56,911 nt of DNA from DAOUAM01 sp034433305. GTDB taxonomy: Bacteria > Chloroflexota > Dehalococcoidia > Lucifugimonadales > DAOUAM01. Under the pieces are notes generated by a model. It made no database searches, was not told where the DNA came from, and worked only from the letters and a program-made list of their open reading frames with translations. Both the position numbers and the translations under genes were made by a program. The first letter of the stretch is position 1; each line of letters starts with the position of its first letter. This document shows positions 17,343 to 25,588 of this stretch, one piece after another. Where the stretch lies: assembly GCA_034433305.1 (NCBI GenBank), contig DAOUAM010000051.1, positions 1 through 56,911 on the forward strand. The letters are read 5' to 3'.

Positions 17343-18596
17343 CTACTCCTCGAAACGGGCCAGGACCAGGCAGGCGTTCTGGCCGCCGAAGCCGAAGCTG
17401 TTGGACAGCACCACGTCCACCTGCTGGTGGCGCGCCACGTTGGGCACGTAGTCCAGGTCACACTCGGGGTCCGGGAACTCGTAGTTGATGGTCGGGTGGA
17501 TGGTGTTCTCCTGGATGGTCTTGATGCAGGCCACGGCCTCGATGGCGCCGGCGCCGCCCAGGGCGTGGCCGATCATGGACTTGGTGGAGCTGATAGGCAC
17601 CCTGTAGGCCAGCTCGCCAAAGACCTTCTTGATGGCCAGGGTCTCCACCAGGTCGTTCTTGGGCGTGGAGGTGCCGTGGGCGTTGATGTAGTCCACGTCC
17701 TGGGGGCCGATGGCGGCATCGGCCAGCGCCCAGCGGATGGCCCGCGCCGCTCCCGCGCCGTCCTCGTCGGGCTGCACGGGATGGAAGGCATCCGAGGAGA
17801 CGCCGTAGCCTGCGACCTCCGCCAGGATGGTGGCGCCCCTGCTCAGGGCGTGCTCCAGGCTCTCCAGCACCAGCACCGCCGCGCCCTCCGACGGGACGAA
17901 GCCGTCGCGCCTGGCATCGAAGGGCCGGCTGGCCTTCTCCGGCGGGTCGTTCTGCCGAGTGAGGGCCTTGATGACGTTGAACCCGCCCAGGCCAAGCTGG
18001 CAAATGCCCGCCTCGCACCCTCCGCCCAGCACCACGTCCGCCGCGCCCCGGCGGATGGCCTCGGCGGCCTCGCCTATGGCCTGGTTGCCGGCGGCGCAGG
18101 CCGTGATGACGGTGGAGGTGTAGCCCTTGAGGCCGTAGACGCGGCTGACGTTGGCCGCCGCCATGTTGGGCAGTATCATGGGTATGAAGAAGGGGCTCAT
18201 CTTCATTCCGCCCTTGTCCACCAGGACGCGGGCGTTCTCCTCGGTGGTGGGGAAGCCGCCGTTGCCGTTGCCCATGACCACGCCCAGCCGCTCGGGGTCC
18301 TCCCTGGAGAGGTTGAGCCTGGCATCCTCAATGGCCAGCCCGGCGGCGGCCACCGCCATCTGGGAGAAGCGGGCCATGCGCCGCGCCTCCCTGGGGTTGA
18401 TGAACTGGCCCGGGTCGAAGCCCTTCACTTCGCCGGCAATCTGGCATGGGAACTCGCTGGCGTCGCACAGCGTCATGGGGCCAATCCCCGACTTGCCCTG
18501 CACCAGGCCGCGCCAGTACTCCTCCACGGACATGCCCAGCGGGGTCACCGCTCCCATGCCGGTTACCACGACTCGTCTTCTACCATTGCTCCTCAT
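17343..18596 (-). CDS. fabF: 3-oxoacyl-[acyl-carrier-protein] synthase II
   Basis: FabF elongates fatty acids by decarboxylative condensation of malonyl-ACP with acyl-ACP. The 417-residue protein keeps the thiolase-fold catalytic triad: Cys167 in ITACAAGNQ, His307 in NAHGTSTPKND and His344 in KSMIGHALGGAG. It begins RRVVVTGMGAVTPLG, the typical N-terminus, and ends near NSFGFGGQNACLVL. ATG at 18596 is favoured by GAGG six bases upstream. No acpP, fabD or fabG is adjacent; the next gene upstream on the same strand is folC, about 120 bases away, so the two may share a transcript. A role in a specialised pathway instead of bulk fatty acid synthesis is possible. Confidence 0.94.
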   Translation of the reverse strand: MRSNGRRRVVVTGMGAVTPLGMSVEEYWRGLVQGKSGIGPMTLCDASEFPCQIAGEVKGFDPGQFINPREARRMARFSQMAVAAAGLAIEDARLNLSREDPERLGVVMGNGNGGFPTTEENARVLVDKGGMKMSPFFIPMILPNMAAANVSRVYGLKGYTSTVITACAAGNQAIGEAAEAIRRGAADVVLGGGCEAGICQLGLGGFNVIKALTRQNDPPEKASRPFDARRDGFVPSEGAAVLVLESLEHALSRGATILAEVAGYGVSSDAFHPVQPDEDGAGAARAIRWALADAAIGPQDVDYINAHGTSTPKNDLVETLAIKKVFGELAYRVPISSTKSMIGHALGGAGAIEAVACIKTIQENTIHPTINYEFPDPECDLDYVPNVARHQQVDVVLSNSFGFGGQNACLVLARFEE

Positions 18597-18718
18597 AGGT
18601 AGCCTCGCGAGATAGAGCATTCTTGAGTTGCGCCTGCACGGCGGTATGCAGGGGCGGGTCTCAGACTCGCACCTGCATTATTGCCCTGGGAAAGTGGCCC
18701 AGCCATTCCAGCGGGACT

Positions 18719-20161
18719 TCACCGCCTGTCGCTCCGGGCGCTGGTGTCGGCTGGGCGCCTGATGTAAGGGTAAAGCTCCGGGGCAATGCCCTTCAGGTGC
18801 TCCCGGACTTCCGCCACCACCGAGAGGGAGCCGGTGCCCAGCACCAGGTCGCCCTCGTCGGCCATCTCCAGCGCCCGGCGCGTGGCCTCGGCGACGCTGT
18901 CGGACTGGTGGAGCAACTGGAAGCCGTGCTGGGCCACCAGAGCGGCGATGGCATCGCTGGGCGCTGCCCTGGGATGGCGCGAGCGCACGGCCACGACCAG
19001 GGGCGACAGCGGGGCCAGCTCGGCCACCATGCCGCTGGCACTGTGGCCGCTCAGCGCCCCGAAGATGACGATGGCCCTGCGGAAGCGGAAGGACTCGCGC
19101 AGCGCCTGCACCAGCCGCGCCATGGAGTAGGGGTTGTGCGCCCCGTCCACAATCACCAGCCTGCCATTGTGCTCCAGCACCTCCAGCCGCCCGGGCCAGC
19201 AGACGTCACGCACGCCGCGCACGATGCTCTCGCCGGATATGGCGAAGCCCCTGTCGGCCAGCGTCTCGGCGGCGGCGATGGCGGTGCTGGCGTTCTCAAG
19301 CTGGTAGTCGCCCAGCAGCGGCGTCCATAGCTCGTACTGGCCTCGCAGGCCCGTCACCTGGAAGGACTGGCCGTGAAAGTCGGCCTGGCCCTTGCGCCAG
19401 GAAAGCCGCTCCCCCACGTACACCAGCGGCGCCCCGCGCTCGGCGGCGACGCGGCGGAAGACCTCCAGCGCCTCCTGGGACTGGGGCGCTACCACCACCG
19501 GCGCGCCGGGCTTGATGATGCCCGCCTTCTCGCCGGCGATCCTGGCCACGGTGTCGCCCAGCACGCTGACGTGGTCCAGGCTGATGGAGGTGATGGCGCA
19601 CACCTGGGGCCGGACCACGTTGGTGGAGTCCAGCCGCCCGCCCAGGCCCACCTCGATGACCTGGAAGTCGGCGCCGATGAGCCGGTAGTAGAGGAAGGCC
19701 ATGGCCGTCAGCATCTCGAAGGTGGTGACCTCGCCATAGCCGCCCTCGCGGCCCACCTGCTCCACCATGGGCCACATCCGCTCCACCAGCGCCGCGAAGT
19801 CCTGGGGGCTGATGGGGTCCATGCCCACCCGGATGCGCTCCACGGCTCTGTGCAGGTGGGGCGAGGTGTACAGGCCGGCGGTGTAGCCCTGGGCCGTCAG
19901 TATGGACGTCACCAGGGCCGCCGTGCTGCCCTTGCCCTTGGTGCCGGCGATGTGGACCGTGGGGACCTGCAGGTGAGGGTCGCCCAGGCGCTCCATCAGC
20001 AGGGAGATGCGCTGCAGGTGGAAGGCCGAGTGGCCCGGGCTGCGCACCGAGCGCTCGAAGTCGGCCAGGCCCATCACCTTCTCCAGCGCCGCCTCGTAGC
20101 TGATGCCCGGCGCCGGCAGCCGTGGCGCTGCCGTAGCAATAGTAGCAGTGGTATCAGACAT
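18719..20161 (-). CDS. folC: Bifunctional folylpolyglutamate synthase/dihydrofolate synthase
   Basis: FolC joins glutamate to dihydropteroate and extends the polyglutamate tail of folates, in the Mur-ligase superfamily. The 480-residue protein shows the ATP loop HIAGTKGKGSTAALV, the LYTSPHL motif, EVGLGGRLDSTNVV, the SLDHVSVLG metal-binding region and the C-terminal VIVDGAHNPYSM, all in order. ATG at 20161 is chosen over a TTG fifteen bases upstream. With the formyl-THF enzyme a few kilobases away it is part of the cell's one-carbon metabolism, but the genes are not linked in an operon. All key motifs look intact. Confidence 0.95.
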   Translation of the reverse strand: MSDTTATIATAAPRLPAPGISYEAALEKVMGLADFERSVRSPGHSAFHLQRISLLMERLGDPHLQVPTVHIAGTKGKGSTAALVTSILTAQGYTAGLYTSPHLHRAVERIRVGMDPISPQDFAALVERMWPMVEQVGREGGYGEVTTFEMLTAMAFLYYRLIGADFQVIEVGLGGRLDSTNVVRPQVCAITSISLDHVSVLGDTVARIAGEKAGIIKPGAPVVVAPQSQEALEVFRRVAAERGAPLVYVGERLSWRKGQADFHGQSFQVTGLRGQYELWTPLLGDYQLENASTAIAAAETLADRGFAISGESIVRGVRDVCWPGRLEVLEHNGRLVIVDGAHNPYSMARLVQALRESFRFRRAIVIFGALSGHSASGMVAELAPLSPLVVAVRSRHPRAAPSDAIAALVAQHGFQLLHQSDSVAEATRRALEMADEGDLVLGTGSLSVVAEVREHLKGIAPELYPYIRRPADTSARSDRR

Positions 20162-20185
20162 AAAGATTTGCCTCAAAGACCTGGC

Positions 20186-20250
20186 GACCTCACCCCCATC
20201 GCCTCCTCTCCACTCGTGGAGAGGAGGCCATAGATAGGCCGGCGCTGCTC
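20186..20250. repeat. Palindromic repeat, GACCTCACCCC family
   Basis: GACCTCACCCC begins at 20186, followed by a perfect 12-base stem with a two-base loop (CCTCCTCTCCAC, TC, GTGGAGAGGAGG at 20202-20227) and GGCCATAGATAGGCCGGCGC. The same order of head, hairpin and GGCCATAG tail recurs at 24070, 40871 and 50669, so it is a dispersed element. The AT-poor DNA between 20250 and 20379 shows nothing else. Confidence 0.7.
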
Positions 20251-20378
20251 CCCAAGAGTGCCTAACAAGACCTCATCCTCCCTGAGGCAAACGTCACTTT
20301 TCCCTCCCGCCCGTTATGCCTCCAGGAGCCAGGCTGCCCCTGGGCACCTACCCCTGTCAGCCCCTTGTACTGGCTACT

Positions 20379-20587
20379 CACCTCTGTAACATGGATGCAT
20401 ACAGACCTGTGTAACAGGCCAGCCCCCTCTCTGGCTCTCCCCCAAAGGGGGCGAGGACAGTCCCTTCCCCCTGTGGGGGAAGGTCAGGAAGGGGGCATGC
20501 TGACCTGGGCAGCGGCCTTATGTCCATGTGCACCTTGAGTCCTGCCAGGTGTTCCACAGGTCTATGTACGCCCCTGTTACAGAGGTG
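20379..20587. repeat. MITE-like element with 13-base perfect terminal inverted repeats
   Basis: CACCTCTGTAACA at 20379-20391 and TGTTACAGAGGTG at 20575-20587 are exact inverted copies. Just inside, ACAGACCTGTG and CACAGGTCT repeat the symmetry, and the centre is the same GC-rich core (CCCCC..GGGGG hairpins) found in the other elements. At 209 bases without coding content, it looks like a complete non-autonomous element. Its ends differ from those of the element at 654-851. Confidence 0.7.
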
Positions 20588-20683
20588 TCTGGCCAGTACA
20601 AGCCCCTCAATGGGGAAGGAGTGGGGGTGAAGTCTTGTCAGGCGCTCCAAGGATGAAACCAGCCCTACTACTTTACCCTAAAC

Positions 20684-21631
20684 TCAGTGGTCGCGTACAT
20701 GGGCCGGCATTATGCCCAGGTTCATCTTGAAGGCATCGCCCAGGCCAATACGGGCGATATAGCCGATGTTGCCCCTGGGCGACATGGGCCTGAACCCGAA
20801 CTCCCGCTCCACCGCGTCCAGGGAGGTCACGTTGTCCATGGTAAGCAGCTTGAGTTGCTCCGGGCTGATGGGTGGGCTGGGCGCGAGGGCATTCATGACC
20901 ACCGCCACGGGGCGCATGAGGCCCAGGGGCATGTGGAACTTGACCGTCTTGACGCCCAGGGTCTCTATGACCAGGTCCAGCAGCCCCTCATAGGTGTAGT
21001 ACTCAGGGCCGCCCAGGTCTATGGCCCGGCCTATGGTGTCCTGCCGCTCCAGGGCCAGCAGGATGCACCGGGCCACGTCCTCCACGGCCATGGGCTGGAA
21101 GCGTGCCTTGCCATCGCCGATGACCGGCACCAGGGGCGACATTCTGACCACGGCGGCCAGGCGGTTGAAGAACTCGTCGCCCTCGCCGAAGCCGACGGAG
21201 AACCGCAGGATGGTATAGGGTATGCCGCCGCGCACGACCTCCTGCTCGGCCAGCCAGCGGGAGTACATGTAGCGGTTGGCCGGGTCGGAACTGGCGCCTA
21301 TGGCGCTGACGTGGACGAGCCGCTTCACGCCGGCCGTCGCGGCGGCCTGGACAACGTTCCTGGTGCCCTGGTAGTTCACCCGCTGGAAGGTCATGGCACC
21401 CTTCTCCCGGATGATGGCTACCAGGTGGATGACGGCGTCCGCCTCCCTGAAGGCGTCGGCCAGGGAGGCCGGGTCCAGCACATCGCCCCGCACAAGCTGG
21501 ACGTTGTAGGGCTGGAGCGGGGCGGCGTGTCGCGGATCGTGCACCATGGCGCGCACGCTATGGCCCCCCTCCGCCAGGGCCTTCACTACTCGCCTGCCTA
21601 CGAAACCTGTTGCTCCGGTGACCAGGACCAC
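20684..21631 (-). CDS. NAD(P)-binding SDR-family protein, complex I NDUFA9-like
   Basis: A 315-residue extended/atypical short-chain dehydrogenase. The Rossmann motif TGATGFVGRRV follows immediately on the start, and a binding-pocket phrase FQPMAVEDVARCI appears near residue 190, typical of NDUFA9-like and NmrA-like proteins. The expected YxxxK active site reads YMYSRWLAE, so the Lys is replaced by Arg and catalysis is doubtful. The start is a GTG at 21631 with AGGAGG seven bases before it; a farther upstream in-frame ATG lacks a site. Such proteins often bind NADPH structurally or regulate quinone or membrane processes. The gene stands alone between repeat elements and the OLD-like gene. Confidence 0.82.
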   Translation of the reverse strand: MVLVTGATGFVGRRVVKALAEGGHSVRAMVHDPRHAAPLQPYNVQLVRGDVLDPASLADAFREADAVIHLVAIIREKGAMTFQRVNYQGTRNVVQAAATAGVKRLVHVSAIGASSDPANRYMYSRWLAEQEVVRGGIPYTILRFSVGFGEGDEFFNRLAAVVRMSPLVPVIGDGKARFQPMAVEDVARCILLALERQDTIGRAIDLGGPEYYTYEGLLDLVIETLGVKTVKFHMPLGLMRPVAVVMNALAPSPPISPEQLKLLTMDNVTSLDAVEREFGFRPMSPRGNIGYIARIGLGDAFKMNLGIMPAHVRDH

Positions 21632-21820
21632 AGGCCCACCTCCTGCCAGGCTGCGACATGAGGGCACCGGCAGCCATCACTACAACTTTAGCGGAACCCG
21701 CGCTGGCACGCCAGGAAGCCAGGTGCAATACGGGCGGGTGAGGGTAGCGGCGGCGAACAGCGAGGGCGGCCCCAAGGGGCCGCCCTCACGCATGATGGTG
21801 GGAGGTGCGCTTCAGTCGGT

Positions 21821-23809
21821 CTATGACGTGGCGGCCAGCGTCTTCAGGGCGCTGCCGTTGCCGTTGATGGAGCTTACGTGGCCGTTGGTGGGCAGCAGCG
21901 CGTTGATGCGCTCGAACATGGAGGCCGCCCGGTCTATGGTGGCTTCATCTATCTCCGGCAGCAGTGCCGCCTGGTTCTGGAGCAGGTACACTGCCGGCTT
22001 ATAGGGGTCGAAGCGGCCACCGGCGATGTTCTCCTTCTGGAAGTGGGCCTCCACGCGCCGGGCGATGCGCGGGTTGCTGTCGGTGATGGCCTTGAGGGTA
22101 AGCTCCCTGTGGAGCTCGGCGGCGTAGGCCTCGTTGACCAGCTTCAGGTAGAAGCCCGGCTCGAACAGGTCCTCCACGTCGGCATCCCGGACGCGGGTGA
22201 CCTCGATGAGCTTGATGGGGTTGCGCCGGCGGCCCAGGATGGTCTGGTTCAGGGCATCAATGCGCTTCCTGGCCTTGGGCGTCACGTCCATCAGCACGGC
22301 CACGTTGACGTAGTTCTCGCCCAGGAGGGAGATGTAGGTGGGCAGGTTGTCGGCGCCGCCCACGGGGATGACGACCCAGCGCGGGTCCAGGCCCATGCGT
22401 CCCCTGGCGGTCACGGCGTCGCCCAGCACCTTGAGATAGACCAGGTCCGAGGCGCTGTTGACCAGGATGCAGTGGGGCGCCAGGAACAGCGTCTGGGCCA
22501 GCTTGTAGCCCAGGGCCACCTGTAGCGGGTAGATAGTGTCCTGGTCGTTGCGCAGCACGTCATCGCTGATGAACGTCCCCCTGTCCTCCACGTCCTGCAC
22601 CGTGCGGACGCGGTCCAGATGGGCCAGGTTGATCATGAAGGGCGAGTGGGTGGTGTAGATGACCTGGTGCTTGGGGGCCAGCCGCTCGTCTATGAAGCGC
22701 AGGAAGTCGTTCTGGGCCATGGCGTGCAGGCTGAGGCCAGGCTCGTCCAGCAACAGCACCAGGTCCGTGCTCTCGTCGCCCTCAAGCTGGGAGAAGTACA
22801 CCAGGAAGGAGAAGAACCACACGAAGCCCTTGGAGCGCTCGTCGAAGGGCACCGAGACGCGGTGCCGGTTGTTCCAGATACGCACGTGCAGGATGGTGCC
22901 CTCGTTCAGGGGCGGAGGGTCTTTGGGGTTGGCGTTGGACAGGTCGAACTCCACCCGGAGCTGCTTGTTCTGGTTCCAGAACTTGAAGATCTCGTCAGAT
23001 ATGCCGATGGAGGCCGACTCCAGCTCGGCCTTGATGTGCTCGTAGTTCAGCTCGTTCTCCAGGTCCTCCATATTGGCGCCCACCATGGAGAGCAGGGAGA
23101 GGAAGGTCCTGTCGGAGTCGCTCAGCTCCTGCTTGTTCTCCCAGCGGCGGCGCAGGTCCTGGATGGAGATGCGGCCCCGCATGGTGCTGTAGTCATCGAA
23201 GTAGACGAACCTGGGCATGAACCTGTCCAGGTACTGCTCCACCTGCTGCCTCAGGCTGGTCTGGAAGCGCTCGGAGAGGTGGGAAAGCAGCCGCTGGACC
23301 GAGGAGGGCTTGACCTCCAGGGCCTGGAGGCGCTCGATAAGCTCCTGGCAGGTCTCGGCCTTTTCGGCGTGCTCGTGGACCTCCACGGGCAGCCCGGCGC
23401 CGGCCAGCACGTGGCGGACCACGGCCCGCTCGTCCAGGTTGACCTCCCAACGGCGCACGTTGGCGTAGTCCTTGCTCACTGCGATGATGGGCGAGGCCAG
23501 GATGCCCTGGCCCAGGTCGGCCTCGATCTCGTGAAGCTCCCGCTCGGATAGCTCAAACTCGGCGGTGACGGCCACGGCGGGGTTTTCCTTGTGGACCCTC
23601 TTGTAGCGGACGTACCCCTTCCTGGGGTAGTCCATCAGGTCGAAGTTGCCGCCTATGCCGTAGGCGGGATTGAGCTTCCTCAGGGCCTGCAAGAAGCACG
23701 TTTTGCCCGACTCGTTCTTCCCCACCAGGCAGGTAACGTCATCAATGGGTACCCAGCCCGAGTCATCTATGCTCTTGTAGTTGGTCACCCTGGCTCGAAT
23801 AAGCTTCAT
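21821..23809 (-). CDS. OLD-family-like AAA/ABC ATPase with degenerate TOPRIM region
   Basis: A 662-residue protein built like overcoming-lysogenization-defect (OLD) nucleases. The ATPase has Walker A GKNESGKT (30-37), a signature-like RSKGFVWFFSF (325-335), Walker B LLLDEP (352-357) and the H-loop TTHSP (His388), separated by a long coiled-coil-like arm. The C-terminal part has the layout of an OLD TOPRIM domain, but the usual LVEG acidic start reads ILVNSASD (449-455) and the later DxD-like site reads VLMDVT (505-510). The nuclease is therefore probably inactive or altered. ATG at 23809 follows GGGAGG. No UvrD-like partner (Gabija type) is adjacent, so it would be a class 1 stand-alone protein. 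Confidence 0.8.
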   Translation of the reverse strand: MKLIRARVTNYKSIDDSGWVPIDDVTCLVGKNESGKTCFLQALRKLNPAYGIGGNFDLMDYPRKGYVRYKRVHKENPAVAVTAEFELSERELHEIEADLGQGILASPIIAVSKDYANVRRWEVNLDERAVVRHVLAGAGLPVEVHEHAEKAETCQELIERLQALEVKPSSVQRLLSHLSERFQTSLRQQVEQYLDRFMPRFVYFDDYSTMRGRISIQDLRRRWENKQELSDSDRTFLSLLSMVGANMEDLENELNYEHIKAELESASIGISDEIFKFWNQNKQLRVEFDLSNANPKDPPPLNEGTILHVRIWNNRHRVSVPFDERSKGFVWFFSFLVYFSQLEGDESTDLVLLLDEPGLSLHAMAQNDFLRFIDERLAPKHQVIYTTHSPFMINLAHLDRVRTVQDVEDRGTFISDDVLRNDQDTIYPLQVALGYKLAQTLFLAPHCILVNSASDLVYLKVLGDAVTARGRMGLDPRWVVIPVGGADNLPTYISLLGENYVNVAVLMDVTPKARKRIDALNQTILGRRRNPIKLIEVTRVRDADVEDLFEPGFYLKLVNEAYAAELHRELTLKAITDSNPRIARRVEAHFQKENIAGGRFDPYKPAVYLLQNQAALLPEIDEATIDRAASMFERINALLPTNGHVSSINGNGSALKTLAATS

Positions 23810-24069
23810 GGGTCCTCCCTTCGGCAGGCCCAGGGCACAGTCTGGACCCGGCCCTGACGTTTTTCTTACAGGCTGACGGCGGACACTCCAGGAGCATCCT
23901 GGTAGCGGGGAAGCGGGAACAGTCTGGGAAGAGTTTGAGAAAAATGTCAGTCGTCTGACCTGGTGAAAGCCTAAAGGAGTGTTTAAGACCAACGCAAGGT
24001 ATTTGAAGGCTATTGTGCGGCGTTTCTGGCGGCGCTGCCGGAACAGGTCTGGCCCTGCCCTGCCCGCCC

Positions 24070-24176
24070 GGACCTCACCCCGTAAGCCCCTCTCCAGCCT
24101 GCTCTGAGCTTGCCGAAGAGTGGAGAGAGGGCCATAGATAGGCCAGCGTTGTGCCCTTGAAGGCTGGGGGTAAGGT
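24070..24176. repeat. Palindromic repeat, GACCTCACCCC family, carrying a core insert
   Basis: Head GGACCTCACCCC at 24070, split hairpin arms CCCCTCTCC and GGAGAGAGG, and tail GGCCATAGATAGGCCAGCG at 24130-24148, ending GGTAAGGTCT. Between the arms sits a short stretch related to the GCTCTGAGCTTGCCGAAG part of the larger elements. It lies in the gap 23810-24206, whose remaining 250 bases include AT-richer sequence upstream of the OLD-like gene and no gene. Confidence 0.6.
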
Positions 24177-24206
24177 CTCCGGGGTGTGGCGGGAGGCGCG
24201 CCGGCG

Positions 24207-24803
24207 CTACGACTGTTGCTGCGGCTGCTGGGGCGCGTCGCCAGGGGCGGGCTGCTGGCCGCCGGTGAGCGCCCTGGTCCGCGAGAGCTTCTGCTGCTCC
24301 CACTCGGAGCGGTATATCTCCATGAAGATGAAGTCCATGCCGCTGCGGCGGACCTTCTTCACCTCGCGGAACCCGGACTTGGCGAAGGAGCGCCGCGCCC
24401 GGTGGTTCCACTCCAGGGTGTGGAGATAGACGCGCTTTATAGGCGTAGTGGTGAAGATATGCTCCAGCAGGGCGTTGACCGAGTCGGTGCCGTAGCCCTT
24501 GCTCCAGTAGTTGCGGTCGCCGATCATGATGCCCAGCTCGGCCTCGCCCTGGCGGAGGTCTATGTCGTAGTACATGCAGTTGCCGATGTGCTTGCCTTCC
24601 AGGGTGTCTATGGCCAGCCGGCGGGACCGGGGGTTAGGGTACTCCAGCTCTTCCCTGGAGTACCTGAGGAAGTCTTCGTAGGGCAGGTTTATGGGACGGG
24701 TAGCGTCCAGACGGGACAGCTCCTCGTCTGTGCGCCAGGCATAATCGTCGGCGGCATCTTCGATGCGCTTCTCGCGGAGGACAACCTTCTCGCCCCTGAT
24801 CAC
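24207..24803 (-). CDS. GNAT acetyltransferase, RimJ/RimL type
   Basis: A 198-residue Gcn5-related N-acetyltransferase. It starts IRGEKVVLREKRIEDA, and continues with GIMIGDRNYWSKGYGTDSV, which contains the acetyl-CoA pyrophosphate loop (RNYWSKGYG), then a helix with NALLEHIF and the terminal strand YLHTLEWNHRARRSFAKSGF. These are the standard blocks for RimJ/RimL and spermidine-acetyltransferase-like proteins. The tail is Gln/Pro-rich (QQPAPGDAPQQPQQQS), probably disordered. I chose the GTG at 24803, just after the stop of the Nudix gene, because the domain begins there; an ATG at 24857 would overlap it by 50 bases. The substrate is unknown. Confidence 0.85.
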   Translation of the reverse strand: MIRGEKVVLREKRIEDAADDYAWRTDEELSRLDATRPINLPYEDFLRYSREELEYPNPRSRRLAIDTLEGKHIGNCMYYDIDLRQGEAELGIMIGDRNYWSKGYGTDSVNALLEHIFTTTPIKRVYLHTLEWNHRARRSFAKSGFREVKKVRRSGMDFIFMEIYRSEWEQQKLSRTRALTGGQQPAPGDAPQQPQQQS

Positions 24804-24807
24804 CTCC

Positions 24808-25275
24808 TCACCTGGCTCTGGACTTCGCCGAGACCATTGAAAGGCCTTTCTCAACAACTTTAACCTCGTTCTCGTAAGTGAGGGTCTTCAGGGCTTCTTC
24901 GGCGGGCAGCCACCTGACAACGTCGAACTCGTGGTCGTGGAGGGAAACATCGCCCCCCTTGGGGGACATAAGGTAGAAGGATACGGTCTTGTGGCAGCGC
25001 GTGCCATCGCTGGGGCGGACAAACCAGTAGTCTATGCTGTCTATGAAGCCTTCGATTTCGACCTCCAGGCCAGTCTCCTCCTGCACCTCTCGTATGGCCG
25101 TCTGCTCGGGCGTTTCGCCGGGGTCGGGTGTCCCCTTGGGCAGTCCCCAGATAGTTGGCGAGCTACGCCCACATATGACTACCTCTACCTTGTCGTCCTC
25201 TACGCGATAGACTACCCCGCCAGTGGAAACCAGTTGCTCTACGCGTCTCTTCTTCGTCGTCTCGTCCCGCTCCTG
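24808..25275 (-). CDS. Nudix hydrolase, start not identifiable
   Basis: The protein has a complete Nudix box, GTPDPGETPEQTAIREVQEE followed by TG, preceded by a strand STGGVVYRVEDDKVEVV and followed by HKTVSFYLMSPKGGD and WLPAEEAL. It should hydrolyse a nucleoside diphosphate linked to another group. The open frame runs back to a stop at 25278-25276, but contains no ATG, GTG or TTG before the Nudix box. An ATG at 25295 in another frame reads MKLEQVSRSGTRRR and would join the basic stretch KKRRVEQL if one base were shifted near 25240-25260. Either a rare start (a CTG lies at 25233) or a one-base error or mutation is likely. The GNAT gene follows directly. Confidence 0.75.
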   Translation of the reverse strand, partial: QERDETTKKRRVEQLVSTGGVVYRVEDDKVEVVICGRSSPTIWGLPKGTPDPGETPEQTAIREVQEETGLEVEIEGFIDSIDYWFVRPSDGTRCHKTVSFYLMSPKGGDVSLHDHEFDVVRWLPAEEALKTLTYENEVKVVEKGLSMVSAKSRAR

Positions 25276-25446
25276 CTAACTTGCTCAAGCTTCATTCTAT
25301 GGTTGCAGCAAAAGCGCGTCAAGTGTGGCGTGGGCCTGTACAGGGACTGCTATCGTACCTGTTGGTGCCGATTATGGCGCTTTCGCCGCATTATAGCTCA
25401 AATGGCCGTTGCGCACCCGTCTTCCTCACAGGAAAATGTTACCTAT

Positions 25447-25489
25447 CAGGGGCCAGGGCGTCAGGCCGGGCGTGGCGCTCTGGCCCCTG
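25447..25489 (+). promoter_or_regulatory. Stable leader hairpin upstream of terC
   Basis: CAGGGGCCAG (25447-25456) and CTGGCCCCTG (25480-25489) form a perfect ten-base stem about 100 bases before the terC start; a further GGCG/CGCT pair extends it. There is no T-run, so it is not a simple terminator. The rest of the gap 25276-25588 shows nothing else. Related exporters in other bacteria are often under a manganese riboswitch, but its conserved sequence is not seen here. Confidence 0.4.
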
Positions 25490-25588
25490 CCCGCGACTGC
25501 GGGCGAGGCCGCGGCCACCGGCGTCCTGCTGGCCGGAGTGGAGGCTTCTGGCCGGCAAACACATGGGCCAGCACGGGCGGAGGTTGGG

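Noticed and set aside
20186..20250. Intrinsic terminator of folC
   Set aside because: The 12-base stem lies upstream of folC on its own strand and has no T-run; it belongs to a dispersed repeat.
21821..23809. Gabija system (GajA)
   Set aside because: No UvrD-like GajB gene is adjacent and the TOPRIM active-site residues are missing.
25440..25588. yybP-ykoY manganese riboswitch before terC
   Set aside because: The hairpin is strong, but the conserved sequence blocks of that riboswitch are not present; only a generic leader structure can be claimed.
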